The notes beneath the pieces were generated by a model. The model searched no databases. It was not told the DNA's origin and worked only from the letters and a program-made list of their open reading frames with translations. Of a stretch of DNA of 58,049 nucleotides, positions 1-8,780 are shown piece by piece. Position numbers and translations under genes: made by a program. This stretch comes from Bdellovibrionaceae bacterium UBA6502. GTDB taxonomy: Bacteria; Bdellovibrionota; Bdellovibrionia; Bdellovibrionales; UBA840. The stretch is from assembly GCA_002436415.1 (NCBI GenBank), contig DJMA01000054.1, positions 1 through 58,049 on the forward strand, read 5' to 3'. Numbering within the stretch: position 1 is the first letter of the stretch; every line of letters starts with the position of its first letter.

Positions 1-522
1 ACCCTTGTGTTAAAACGTACACTGATCCAAAAAGGTCTGATCAAAACACTTTTGTTTCAGAAGGCCTCTTTCTCATTTCTTCAGATCTAAATCTCGTAAG
101 CTTGTTTTTTTGATGCTGGCGCGGGGGAGCGGGGCGCCTACGCCTAGGCTTCGGCGGCCGTTGGCTTTTTGAGTAGCTGCGCTCTCAAAGGTGCTTTTGT
201 TTAATTGGGTTTAGGGTAGCCGGGCAATAATTTTAATTGGATTGTTTGATAAAGGTGTAAGTATCTAAATAAGGGACCTAAACAATGAGGGGGTTTGAAT
301 TCGGCCTTTCCACCCTGTATTTGGGTGGCTGTAACCTAAATGCACATGCTCCCAGGCAATTCCTCAAATCTAAACCTGTCTACCGTTGGTTCGAAGCTTT
401 GAACTACAAATTTTAAGAGCTTACATAGATCAGTAGCGCATCAAAGACAAATAAGGGCCTGCCCGTTGAAGCCTTGGTGTAGGAGGGCTTTACTTTGTTT
501 GTCCTTATATATATAAGGTGGC
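1..522. other. Non-coding region upstream of kamA, content unresolved
   Basis: No convincing gene is visible on either strand. A GC-rich patch lies at about 117-170, in contrast to the AT-rich surroundings. Two dyads are visible: a 6-bp perfect hairpin CCACCC/GGGTGG (310-315 with 323-328), and a 16-base near-palindrome at 389-404 with one G-T pair. The stretch 280-500 could hold a structured RNA, and the minus strand carries GGTTACAGCC, a string also found in enterobacterial 6S RNA, but I could not fold it into a 6S shape. I therefore assign no RNA family. Confidence 0.4.
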
Positions 523-1704
523 GTGGGCATTGAGTTTAAAGTAACAAAACCTATTTATGATAAATCTCTTGCTATTGAGGATTGGCAGGATCCTAAATGG
601 CAGTTGCGTTTTTCTTTGAAGAAAAAAGAAGACTTTGCTCGTTACTTTCGTTTGTCCAAGCAAGAAGAGGAGGCATTTGATAAAGGTTCACAGTTCAATG
701 TGCAAACCACACCTTACTATGCCTCTTTAGCCAAAGATCATCCAGAAGATCCGATTCGTAAGATCTTTATGCCAAATGCATTGGAGTTAGAAGATCAGTT
801 TCAAAGGATGTTGGATCCATTGGATGAAAACAACAATCGTCCTAGCCAGAGAATCATTCATCGTTACCCGGATCGTTGTTTGTTCTTGGTGACGGATTAC
901 TGCAATGTATATTGTCGGTACTGCACAAGAAAACATTTTACCGGAAAAGAACAAGTTTTTCCTAAGAAGGATGAGTACCAATCAGGATTGGATTATATAA
1001 GAAATACTCCTAAGATCAGAGAAGTAATTCTTTCGGGAGGAGATCCCTTAAGTTTAAGTGATAATAGACTTGAACAAGTTTTAAAAGATCTAAGAGAGAT
1101 CCCACATATTGAAATCATTCGAATTGGTTCTAGAATTCCCGTGGTAAATCCTTTTCGAATTACGGAAGAATTGGCTAAAGTTTTGAAGAAATATAAGCCT
1201 GTCTATCTAATGACTCACTTCAATCATCCTCGTGAAATTACTAGAGAGTCGGCAGAGGCTCTTGAGCGAATTGTTGATCATGGCACTCCTGTCTTTAATC
1301 AAATGGTTTTATTAAACGGAGTAAATAATCACCCAGCAATCATTCAAGCCCTTTCAAGAAGGCTTTTATATTTGAGAGTAAAACCATATTATATGTTTCA
1401 GTGCGATCCAAGTGAGGGTAGTGATTATCTTCGCACAAGCATTGAAGACTCATTAGAAATTCAAAAACACTTATGGGGAAAAGTAAGTGGTCTGATGATG
1501 CCTAATTATTCTATCGACATTCCCGGTGGAGGAGGTAAAACCTCAATGGTCCCCAATCATCAAATTAATCACGAGGGAAACACCAGGACCTTCAAAGGCT
1601 TTGATGGAAAAATCAGACAATACATCAGCCCCTCAAAACAAAACATCAAAAAACCGATGGATGTAGAAAGCTATCAGCAAGAGTGGGACTTACTTAACTC
1701 ATAG
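523..1704 (+). CDS. kamA: KamA-family radical SAM aminomutase (lysine 2,3-aminomutase-like)
   Basis: Predicted to move the alpha-amino group of L-lysine (or a related amino acid) to the beta position using S-adenosylmethionine, a [4Fe-4S] cluster and PLP. The CxxxCxxC cluster motif is visible as CNVYCRYC near residue 130, followed by GGDPLSLSD, HFNHPREIT, and the PLP-lysine loop IDIPGGGGK near residue 335. At 393 residues it is closer to KamA (about 410) than to the EF-P modifying enzyme EpmB (about 340), but lysine specificity cannot be read from the sequence. It starts with GTG and has AAGGTG very close upstream. It stands alone and converges on pcrA. Confidence 0.85.
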   Translation: MGIEFKVTKPIYDKSLAIEDWQDPKWQLRFSLKKKEDFARYFRLSKQEEEAFDKGSQFNVQTTPYYASLAKDHPEDPIRKIFMPNALELEDQFQRMLDPLDENNNRPSQRIIHRYPDRCLFLVTDYCNVYCRYCTRKHFTGKEQVFPKKDEYQSGLDYIRNTPKIREVILSGGDPLSLSDNRLEQVLKDLREIPHIEIIRIGSRIPVVNPFRITEELAKVLKKYKPVYLMTHFNHPREITRESAEALERIVDHGTPVFNQMVLLNGVNNHPAIIQALSRRLLYLRVKPYYMFQCDPSEGSDYLRTSIEDSLEIQKHLWGKVSGLMMPNYSIDIPGGGGKTSMVPNHQINHEGNTRTFKGFDGKIRQYISPSKQNIKKPMDVESYQQEWDLLNS

Positions 1705-1812
1705 GTTAAAAAAATAACTGTAAAACTAAAATCTCAGATTAAGCTAAAGCATTGGCGCGCAAGCACAGTCGCTTGAAGAACTACAGCTTGAGGCTAAGTT
1801 CAAACCCAATAA

Positions 1813-4167
1813 CTAAACCCGAGTCAACTTTGCAAATTTAGCTACGAAATTCTTCAAAAAGTTTCCATCAAAAATTACTGTTAGTTTTGCTTTATCCCCA
1901 GAACCCTTAACTTCGTAAACGGTTCCCGCTCCAAACTGAGGATGATGAACTCTCATTCCTTTTTGGTAGTCACCGCCACTAGATTTAGGCTTTTCCCAAT
2001 CCTCTAAAGGGGCAGCTTGGGAGTATGAATTTGCTTCTTGATTGAATTCGTCATCCCCCCACGGGTTAGGGTTTCCAAAATCAAACTCATCATCCGATTT
2101 ATTGGAGGAATAACTAGAGCCCGAATTAGCCATGGAACTAAAACTAGAACCAGCATTCGCTCGAGAAGCAAAACCACCACCAATGGCATTTAGCTTTGGT
2201 GGTTTACGATCTGAGCCAAGTCCCATAGTCACATATTCAGGAGGAAGCTCGTCTAAAAATCTAGAAGGGGAATTGAACTGAGTTTGTCCCCACATACGTC
2301 GACGTTTTGCATGTGTAAGAGTTAGTTTGTCCATAGCTCGGGTGTAACCGACGTAAGCCAAACGTCTTTCTTCTTCGATTTCTTCTTGCTCTCCAGATTC
2401 AACTGCTTGACCACTAGGGAAAATTCCTTCTTCCATACCAACAATAAATACATAAGGAAACTCTAGGCCTTTAGATACATGCAAGGTCATAAGGTGTACA
2501 CAGTCGATAGAATGATTCACTGAATCTTGGTCTGATACCAAAGCCATTTCTTCTAAAAATAACTCAAGGCTACCGGCATCTCTTCGATCTTTTTCAAACT
2601 GTAGGATCGCATTGCTTAATTCTTCTAAATTTTCAAGTCGAGCAACAGCTTCTGGCGTGTCGTCTTTTTGTAAGTTTTTGATATAGCCAGTTTCATCTAA
2701 AATGATTCCAAGCAAATCGGAAGCGCAATAATTTTCTGCCTCAATTCGGAGATTGGCAATTAATGCTAAAAAGCCTGCAATCTTTTTTTGTGTACCAGAG
2801 TTTACGGCTTTTTCTTCGATTAAAACATGGCAGCTTTCAAGCATACTCATATTTCTATCCATGGATACGTCTTCAATTTTTTGAATGGTCGTCTTACCAA
2901 TTCCTCTGCCGGGTACATTGATGATTCTCTTTACCGCTACATCATCATTGGGATTCACCATCAAGCGCAAATAGGCTAGGGCGTCTTTAATTTCCATTCG
3001 ATCATAAAATCGTAGGCCGCCAATGATTTTATAAGGAATGCTACTGGTACGTAGTTGCTCCTCTAGGACTCGTGACTGGGTATTGTTGCGATAGAAAATA
3101 GCAATGTCTTTGTATGGATGAGACTTTGCTATTTTATTAATTTGTTTTACTACAAAGCGAGCTTCATCACGATCGTCTTCTTCTTCTCTAATAAGAATTT
3201 TTTCGCCTTTGTCTTTGTTACTAAAAAGCTTCTTCCCTTTTCTTTGGGTGTTTTTAGAAATAACGTGGCTAGCGGCATCTACGATGGTTTGTGTACTTCT
3301 ATAGTTTTCTTCAAGCTTTACTACAAATGCATTTTCATAATCTGATTCGAAGTTAAGGATATTAGATATATCTGCTCCACGCCAGCTATAGATGGACTGA
3401 TCCTCATCACCCACCACGCAAAGGTTTTTGTGGTGATTGGCTAAGAGCCTTAGTAATTTGTATTGAATGTGATTGGTGTCTTGATACTCATCCACCATTA
3501 TATAGCGAAATCTTCTTTGATAGCCTTCTAATACTTTTGGAAAATTTTCGAGGAGCAAAAGGCTCTTCATCAATAGGTCATCAAAATCTAGTGCGTTGGC
3601 TCGAAACATTTCTTGCTCATAGATTTGATATATTTCATGAGTTCTTTTATCCATATAGAACTTATCATCTTTGGTAATGTCTTCTGGGCGTTTGCCTTCC
3701 ATTTTGGCCCAACGAATTCGGTAAGCAAAATTTTTAGCAGGATATTCTTTTTCTTTTAAGCCTTTGTTGGCGGAAATTTTTTTGATTAAGGATATTTGAT
3801 CACCAGAATCATAGATGGTGAAATTTCTTTTGTAGCCTAACAGCTCTGCATGCTGACGTAGAATACGAACACAAGTGCTATGAAAAGTACTTACCCATAG
3901 TTTGTCGTGAATGCTAATGCCAAGGCTGGTTAAGATTTGCTCTGCACGATGGGCCATTTCACTTGCGGCTTTGTTAGTAAAAGTAACGGCAAGAATTTCG
4001 TCCGGTGCTGCTTTTTGCTGTAAAACTATATTGGCTAAACGATGGGTTAGTACTCTAGTTTTTCCAGAGCCTGCGCCGGCTAAAATTAAAAGAGGACCAT
4101 CCACTTTTTCTACAGCGGCTAGTTGTTGCGGGTTTAATCGATCGGCAAAGTATCCAGGATTTGTCAT
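1813..4167 (-). CDS. pcrA: UvrD/PcrA-family superfamily 1 DNA helicase
   Basis: A 3'-5' ATP-dependent DNA helicase acting in nucleotide excision repair, mismatch repair and clearing of RecA or stalled forks. The start LNPQQLAAVE (Q motif) is followed by Walker A GAGSGKT at residues 31-37, motif II DEYQDTN near 225, QSIYSWRGAD, and LMTLHVSKGLEF in the C-terminal half. The tail, after a Ser/Asn-rich linker, ends in the small domain with HPQFGAGTV and VIFDG that binds RNA polymerase in PcrA/UvrD proteins. Its 784 residues are normal for the family. The ATG at 4167 begins the conserved N-terminus. UvrD, PcrA and Rep cannot be separated with certainty, but the C-terminal domain favours UvrD/PcrA. 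Confidence 0.93.
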   Translation of the reverse strand: MTNPGYFADRLNPQQLAAVEKVDGPLLILAGAGSGKTRVLTHRLANIVLQQKAAPDEILAVTFTNKAASEMAHRAEQILTSLGISIHDKLWVSTFHSTCVRILRQHAELLGYKRNFTIYDSGDQISLIKKISANKGLKEKEYPAKNFAYRIRWAKMEGKRPEDITKDDKFYMDKRTHEIYQIYEQEMFRANALDFDDLLMKSLLLLENFPKVLEGYQRRFRYIMVDEYQDTNHIQYKLLRLLANHHKNLCVVGDEDQSIYSWRGADISNILNFESDYENAFVVKLEENYRSTQTIVDAASHVISKNTQRKGKKLFSNKDKGEKILIREEEDDRDEARFVVKQINKIAKSHPYKDIAIFYRNNTQSRVLEEQLRTSSIPYKIIGGLRFYDRMEIKDALAYLRLMVNPNDDVAVKRIINVPGRGIGKTTIQKIEDVSMDRNMSMLESCHVLIEEKAVNSGTQKKIAGFLALIANLRIEAENYCASDLLGIILDETGYIKNLQKDDTPEAVARLENLEELSNAILQFEKDRRDAGSLELFLEEMALVSDQDSVNHSIDCVHLMTLHVSKGLEFPYVFIVGMEEGIFPSGQAVESGEQEEIEEERRLAYVGYTRAMDKLTLTHAKRRRMWGQTQFNSPSRFLDELPPEYVTMGLGSDRKPPKLNAIGGGFASRANAGSSFSSMANSGSSYSSNKSDDEFDFGNPNPWGDDEFNQEANSYSQAAPLEDWEKPKSSGGDYQKGMRVHHPQFGAGTVYEVKGSGDKAKLTVIFDGNFLKNFVAKFAKLTRV

Positions 4168-4228
4168 GGCGCTAAACTAACGAATAAATGCAATTCTTAC
4201 AAGGTCTCTTAGTAAAAAAACAACTTTC

Positions 4229-4245
4229 TTGGCGCGAAGATTGCT
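4229..4245 (+). promoter_or_regulatory. Sigma-54 type promoter before the lipoprotein metallopeptidase
   Basis: The element reads TTGGCGCG, four bases, then ATTGCT. The invariant GG (4231-4232) and GC (4243-4244) are separated by exactly 10 bases, close to the consensus TTGGCAC-N5-TTGCT. The expected start of transcription is near 4256, giving a leader of about 45 bases before the ATG at 4301. The leader contains a small hairpin. Confidence 0.65.
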
Positions 4246-4274
4246 ACTAATATTTGTGGAAATTTAAAGTGGTG

Positions 4275-4290
4275 GTAGGTGCGTTCCTAC
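4275..4290 (+). promoter_or_regulatory. Small hairpin in the 5' leader of the metallopeptidase gene
   Basis: GTAGG (4275-4279) pairs with CCTAC (4286-4290) across a six-base loop, and ends ten bases before the ATG at 4301. No good Shine-Dalgarno sequence is visible. The hairpin could influence ribosome access, but the stem is short. Confidence 0.3.
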
Positions 4291-4300
4291 GGGTGTGATT

Positions 4301-5515
4301 ATGAAAAATATTCTTAAACTGTCTATAGTTTGTTTGGTAATGCTTGCAGTGAATGTCTCATGTAGCAAGCCCGAGCCGGACAGCGCAATGATAAAAATGC
4401 AGGTTCCAGTTCTCCATGAAGACGGAGAATATAAATTAACTGTAGTTGAAGTTCCTCGTCCTAAAAGCATGGAAACTTTGGAATCGGATTTTGTTAATTT
4501 TAAGTACTACGTAGGTTCTGACGACATTAAATATAATAGACGTGATGGAAAATTTCGTATTGATGGGGAATCACCAAATTTTGAATTTGTTAAAAAGGGC
4601 GATGTTTATATACCTGCCGGACAAATTGAAAGTTTAGAAGCAGCCACAATGTACTATTTGATGTATAGCCTTAAACAAAAGATGAGCGCTTTAAATTGGA
4701 ACTTTGATAATTATTGGCCAAGAAGAATTGTTCTTCATTCTGTGCCTTCTAAAAACAATGCTTTCTATTCTGCTGGTGGCGACTATTTTGGAATGGTTGT
4801 TTATGAAGAAAAATACATTCCAGCAACAATCAATGCGGATGTTTGGTACCACGAAGCTTTTCATTCCATTTACTATCACGCATATGCAAATCAATTGAAC
4901 CAAAACTCAAATACATATAATCCTTTGACGAAAATGCTTTTTGCTAACGACGGCCTTGCCATTGCTAAGATGGACTCTGTTAAAACATATAATGAAGGTT
5001 TCTCAGATTTATTTGCCTTTCTTATGACGGGTAGCACTGAGATAATGAATCACTTTGCGAGGGGACATTCTAGTTATCGTAATTTTTCTGAAAAACCAAA
5101 ATCCTATGCTCCATTTTCAGATACGAATTATGTGAGTGAAGATCATTTTTATATAATGGGAAGCTACTTTGCTAAAAGTTTTTTAGCGATTCAAATGGAA
5201 AAGTATGGTTTAGAATTTTCGGAAGTTTCTCAGTTGAGCGAAGACATTCGTAATGAAATTTTGAAAGAAGCTTTAAGGTTCCTCACAGAAGATGTTTTCA
5301 CGGATATCTATTTAGAAAATGATGGAAGTGTCGAAGCTAGTATTAAAGTTTTAAATCAATATCGAAATGAAGTCTTAGGCAAAGAGTCTACAGAGCTTCA
5401 TTTTTATTCCTCAGATCCTGAGGCGATGAAGAATGCTAAGCCACAAAGTATATTAGAAGAATTTACCAGTGTTTCAGAAGACGGAAGCTTTTTAGAGGTG
5501 AAAAATGAAAAATAG
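4301..5515 (+). CDS. Exported lipoprotein with thermolysin-like (gluzincin) metallopeptidase motifs
   Basis: The N-terminus is a signal peptide ending near Cys21 (AVNVSCS), compatible with a lipoprotein although the lipobox is not ideal. Residues 184-188 are HEAFH, the HExxH zinc motif. A second helix reads NEGFSD (E232, D236), matching the NEAxSD third-ligand motif of thermolysin-type M4 peptidases. The 44-residue spacing is longer than in thermolysin. I infer a zinc endopeptidase attached to the envelope, substrate unknown. I prefer the ATG at 4301 over a GTG six bases upstream. The last 11 bases overlap the next gene, so the two are probably translationally coupled. Confidence 0.7.
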   Translation: MKNILKLSIVCLVMLAVNVSCSKPEPDSAMIKMQVPVLHEDGEYKLTVVEVPRPKSMETLESDFVNFKYYVGSDDIKYNRRDGKFRIDGESPNFEFVKKGDVYIPAGQIESLEAATMYYLMYSLKQKMSALNWNFDNYWPRRIVLHSVPSKNNAFYSAGGDYFGMVVYEEKYIPATINADVWYHEAFHSIYYHAYANQLNQNSNTYNPLTKMLFANDGLAIAKMDSVKTYNEGFSDLFAFLMTGSTEIMNHFARGHSSYRNFSEKPKSYAPFSDTNYVSEDHFYIMGSYFAKSFLAIQMEKYGLEFSEVSQLSEDIRNEILKEALRFLTEDVFTDIYLENDGSVEASIKVLNQYRNEVLGKESTELHFYSSDPEAMKNAKPQSILEEFTSVSEDGSFLEVKNEK

Positions 5516-6068
5516 TATCCTGATGGGCTTTTTGCTTCTATTTGCTAGTAGTTCTTTTGCTTTCACAAAGAAAAATCAATTGGATTTTGGTTACACTCGT
5601 TCTTCACGAACGGGAAACACAAGCCAAAGAATTGAAAATCCTTACTTCAAGCTTAGTTATGATCGAAAATTTTTAGACAATACTTACATAGATTTTAGTA
5701 TTTCCCAAGGGAGTCGCTCTAACGAGATTGGCATCGTTGGAATGGCGACAAAATACACTGATTATCAATTGAGTATTGAGCGTAGAATTCCTTTTTATTC
5801 GCCTCTCCGTGTTTTCTTGGGAATCGGTATGAGTACAGAAGAGACAACCAATTCATTAGCCGCGCAAAGCTCTAGCGTGTCGGATAACAAGAGCTTTTTG
5901 GCAGTAGGGTTTAATGTTCCTTTAAATATCTACGAAGATATGAACTTTAAAGCCGATTGGACTCGAAACATGATTTATGAGTTTGGAGTTAGTTTTAGAA
6001 ATGAGCTAGAAGACCTGGAAAATAATATTGTGGATTTCAATTTAATTAGTCTAGGTTATCAGTTCTAA
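5505..6068 (+). CDS. Small outer-membrane beta-barrel-like protein
   Basis: A signal peptide (MKNSILMGFLLLFASSSFAF) is followed by alternating polar/aromatic strands typical of small barrels, for example QLDFGYTRSS and YIDFSISQGS. The protein ends in a strand with a terminal Phe (LISLGYQF), the usual signature for BAM-dependent insertion. At 187 residues it could form about eight strands. It overlaps the metallopeptidase gene by 11 bases, with AGAGGTG as its ribosome site inside that gene. A functional pair (a peptidase and an outer-membrane protein) is an inference from the overlap only. No family is recognised. Confidence 0.6.
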   Translation: MKNSILMGFLLLFASSSFAFTKKNQLDFGYTRSSRTGNTSQRIENPYFKLSYDRKFLDNTYIDFSISQGSRSNEIGIVGMATKYTDYQLSIERRIPFYSPLRVFLGIGMSTEETTNSLAAQSSSVSDNKSFLAVGFNVPLNIYEDMNFKADWTRNMIYEFGVSFRNELEDLENNIVDFNLISLGYQF

Positions 6069-6153
6069 CTGCTGGTTTTCCCGACTTTTTTGCAGAGACT
6101 GTTTGGCAGCTTGCTGAATTCTATTTAAAATTAGCTAAGCTAAGGGGTTCAGC

Positions 6154-6738
6154 ATGAAAAAGTCACTTTTCTCTACATTCTCATTATTTTTCGGAATCAA
6201 TTCCATGGCAGCTACCGAGCTTCCTCTTCCTGACTGGAAAAACCTAAAGTTAGACAGCTATTTAAGTAGTAAAGAGAGTGAGCAAACAATCAAGGAGCTA
6301 GAAACAAGCGGGGATGCTCGTCGTAATTTTTATGTCATTCAAGAGGCCGATAAAAACGGTGCGAAAGTTTTAAAAATGCAACTGTTCGATTTTGACAAAG
6401 ATGGCAAGATTGATCTCGCAAAGCATTTTAAAAACGCGAAGGTGGTTCGCACAGAATGGAATTTGGACAAAGATGAGTTTGCGGAGGTAGTAAAATACCA
6501 CCAGGCCGAGACGGGTGAGGTCTATTTAAAGGTTCAAACCGATGGACAAGGAAATGTTTGGACTCATTATTTTAAAGGTGAAATTCGTCGCCAAGAATTT
6601 GATCGTAACAACGATAAAAAGCCAGATATGTGGTACTACTTCCGAGCTGGTAAAGTTTACCGCGCTGAAGTGGCTAAAAACTTTGACCCGAAAAAAATCG
6701 AAGACATCACAACCGAAGTTCAAAAGCGCGCAAATTAG
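6154..6738 (+). CDS. Exported protein with EF-hand-like acidic repeats
   Basis: A signal peptide (ending near SMAAT) precedes a 170-residue mature domain. Two or more short segments resemble calcium-binding loops: DFDKDGKIDL near residue 88, WNLDKDEF near 107, and DRNNDKKPDMWYYF near 151. Such D-x-D/N-x-D-G loops occur in secreted proteins with dockerin or EF-hand-like repeats, so calcium binding is plausible but not shown. AAGGGG lies upstream of the ATG. The gene is followed by a strong convergent terminator. No family is recognised. Confidence 0.6.
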   Translation: MKKSLFSTFSLFFGINSMAATELPLPDWKNLKLDSYLSSKESEQTIKELETSGDARRNFYVIQEADKNGAKVLKMQLFDFDKDGKIDLAKHFKNAKVVRTEWNLDKDEFAEVVKYHQAETGEVYLKVQTDGQGNVWTHYFKGEIRRQEFDRNNDKKPDMWYYFRAGKVYRAEVAKNFDPKKIEDITTEVQKRAN

Positions 6739-6788
6739 TATTTTCAAGCTTCTAATTTTTTGAAATTTATCAATCTACTACTATAAAA

Positions 6789-6814
6789 AAAGCCCGATGT
6801 TTCCATCGGGCTTT
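6789..6814. terminator. Bidirectional rho-independent terminator
   Basis: An 11-bp perfect stem (6789-6799 with 6804-6814) around the loop TTTC has an A-run on one side and a T-rich run on the other. It sits between two convergent genes and can serve both. Confidence 0.9.
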
Positions 6815-6839
6815 GTCGTTTTTCGTTTTAATATTTATA

Positions 6840-7697
6840 TTACTGAACAATCTTTTTTACTAAGGCTGATTTTAAGCTAGCTTCTTTCATTAATTGTTTT
6901 CTGTAAACACCAGCTTTTTCTTTGTTCGCAAAAAGACCAACATTAACTCTGTACCAAGTATTTCCGCTAATCACAGCTTTTAAATAAAAAGAGGAGTAGC
7001 CTTGGTTTGTTAGGTTTTCACTGTGCTCTTTAGCCTCTTTTTCAGTTTGGTAAGCAGCAACTTGTACTGTAAATTTACCAACAGTAGAAGCCGCTAGCTT
7101 AGCAGGTAAACTGGTTGGGATTCTACTTTTTTGTGGTTTGTCCTTAACCACTGGCTTCACATCTTTAGAGATGTTCTTAGCAACTTCACTAACTAAGTCA
7201 TCTTTTTCAGGAAGAGTTTTTGGCATTTCTTTTTTGGCTTTTGCAGTTTCTGCTTTCGCCATTTCTTTTTTAGGTTCTTCCTCAGCAACCACTTCCGCCA
7301 TCATCGCATCGATACTATCTTCAGCCGTTGTTTTAGCAGTCTCTTCTTTGCTTGGCTTTGTAGTCTCTTTAGTGTCTGCTTTTTTTGTTTCTGTTTTTAC
7401 TTCAGCAAGAAGCTCGTCGATATCGTCTTTTTCAGCATTTGCAAATTCTTCGGTGATACTTGCAATGTCTGCATCTGTAAGAGCTTCTTCCGGAGCAACT
7501 TCTAAAGAATTGGTAGGAATACTAGCGGTGCTACGAGCTTGGCCTGTATTGCCTTCAATCATTGCTGTCTTATGTTGTTGGTCACTAAATTGTTTACCGA
7601 CAAAAGTACCAATAGAAAAACTCAATAATGAGATTATAAATACGAGTGCCAATTTTATAACGGTATCCATCCTGGAACGGCCCTGTTCATTTAACAT
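6840..7697 (-). CDS. SPOR-domain inner-membrane protein
   Basis: A short cytoplasmic start leads to one membrane helix at about residues 13-33 (VIKLALVFIISLLSFSIG). A long Lys/Glu/Ala/Thr-rich linker of about 150 residues follows, then a C-terminal SPOR domain (about 205-285) with FTVQVAAYQTEKEAKE and WYRVNVGLF. SPOR domains bind peptidoglycan lacking stem peptides and bring proteins such as FtsN, DamX or RlpA to the division septum. The single-TM plus linker layout resembles FtsN, but the essential FtsN segment cannot be identified, so I do not use that name. AGGGGGAA is the ribosome site. Confidence 0.85.
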   Translation of the reverse strand: MLNEQGRSRMDTVIKLALVFIISLLSFSIGTFVGKQFSDQQHKTAMIEGNTGQARSTASIPTNSLEVAPEEALTDADIASITEEFANAEKDDIDELLAEVKTETKKADTKETTKPSKEETAKTTAEDSIDAMMAEVVAEEEPKKEMAKAETAKAKKEMPKTLPEKDDLVSEVAKNISKDVKPVVKDKPQKSRIPTSLPAKLAASTVGKFTVQVAAYQTEKEAKEHSENLTNQGYSSFYLKAVISGNTWYRVNVGLFANKEKAGVYRKQLMKEASLKSALVKKIVQ

Positions 7698-8223
7698 TCT
7701 TCAATTCCCCCTGAATGCATTGATCTGCACCAATCATTCTAGCTTTCATCATTTTTTGGGTCAAAATTTATGGCAATTTTATAAGGAATAGTCTGGGATG
7801 AGAAGCCATAAGAAACCGTATTTATACCTAACTTAGGTCCAGGATGTCACTCCTTTATCCTAGTTAATCAAATATATACGGGAAAAATCCCCCGTATCAG
7901 TCATTAGACTCAATTACTTTGGGAAAAGGTTAAAAGTTTCAATGCGACACATTAAAATGCCTAAGGTTTTGATTTCACATAGAAAATTAAAAAAGCATTT
8001 ATTCCGTGGTAGAATCTAACAAGTAGAATTCTTTGTTCACCGTCAAAGTTTTGTCAGCCTCAGTCTTTCTGACGAGGAAAAATTGTCATCTTCGTGTCGC
8101 AATGTGATGTGGTTTAGCTCTAGATTTCTTCTCGCTTCTTCGGACTCTACTGAAGTCTGTATGGCATTTATTTTGCTCATATAGCTAGTGACAGAATTGT
8201 GACGACATCAAGGAGATTACAGC
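7698..8223. other. Divergent intergenic region between SPOR gene and flagellar operon
   Basis: This 526-base region must carry the promoter of the SPOR gene (minus strand) and that of the flagellar operon. Visible elements are a 7-bp perfect hairpin ATACGGG/CCCGTAT (7876-7882 with 7891-7897) without a following T-run, and a sigma-54 site near its right end. No small gene was recognised. Confidence 0.5.
8162..8177 (+). promoter_or_regulatory. Sigma-54 type promoter of the fliL-fliA flagellar operon
   Basis: TGGCAT-N5-TTGCT: the GG at 8163-8164 and GC at 8175-8176 are 10 bases apart, as sigma-54 requires. The predicted transcription start is near 8188, giving a leader of about 36 bases with AAGGAG before the GTG start of fliL. 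Sigma-54 control of middle flagellar genes is well known in other polar flagellates; applying it here is an inference. Confidence 0.65.
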
Positions 8224-8766
8224 GTGGCAGAAGAAGAAGCAGCAGAAGGCGGTGGTGGAGCTCCAGTAGCAAGTAGTGGTGGAGGAAATTCCAAGCCAAC
8301 TTTGTTTATCATCTTAGCAATTATCAATATGTTAATTGTGGGTGGTGTGGGCGCAATGCTTTACATGGGCAAAAAGCAAGAAGAAGCAAAGCCCGGTATT
8401 GATAATGTGATTGAGGGTGAGCAAGAAGCTCAACTGAAAGAAGCTGCAGAAGAAGAGGACTTTATCGGTAAGTTAGTGCCCTTAGAGACTTTTTTAGTAA
8501 ATTTGGCAGGAACGAGAGGGGGAAAACTTATGAAAATTAATATGTCCCTCGAAGTTGGTAATGACGAAGTTCAGGCGGAGATAGAGAAAAGAAAACCGCA
8601 AATTCGCGATATTATTTTGATTTTATTATCAAGTAAGACCTATGACCAGGTTTCAAATCGCGAGGGGAAAGATATTTTAAGGGACGAAATTAGAAATACT
8701 GTGAATTCCTTTTTAACCAAAGGCCAGGTGAAAAGAGTCCTATTTACGGAGTTCTTCTATAACTAG
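8224..8766 (+). CDS. fliL: Flagellar basal body-associated protein FliL
   Basis: FliL is a single-pass inner-membrane protein that rings the stator units and supports torque under load. A Gly-rich cytoplasmic start is followed by a membrane helix (TLFIILAIINMLIVGGVGAML, given here only by its position, about 27-47). The periplasmic domain contains LETFLVNLAG and ends VKRVLFTEFFYN, as FliL proteins do. It starts with GTG, with AAGGAG eight bases upstream. It is the first gene of the operon and lies 14 bases before fliM. Confidence 0.93.
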   Translation: MAEEEAAEGGGGAPVASSGGGNSKPTLFIILAIINMLIVGGVGAMLYMGKKQEEAKPGIDNVIEGEQEAQLKEAAEEEDFIGKLVPLETFLVNLAGTRGGKLMKINMSLEVGNDEVQAEIEKRKPQIRDIILILLSSKTYDQVSNREGKDILRDEIRNTVNSFLTKGQVKRVLFTEFFYN

Positions 8767-8780
8767 AAGGTAGGAAATTT

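Noticed and set aside
7138..7791. 217-codon open frame opposite the SPOR gene
   Set aside because: It is the antisense shadow of the Lys/Glu/Ala-rich linker. Its Ser/Ala/Val-rich composition comes from reading that low-complexity DNA backwards, and it has no ribosome site.
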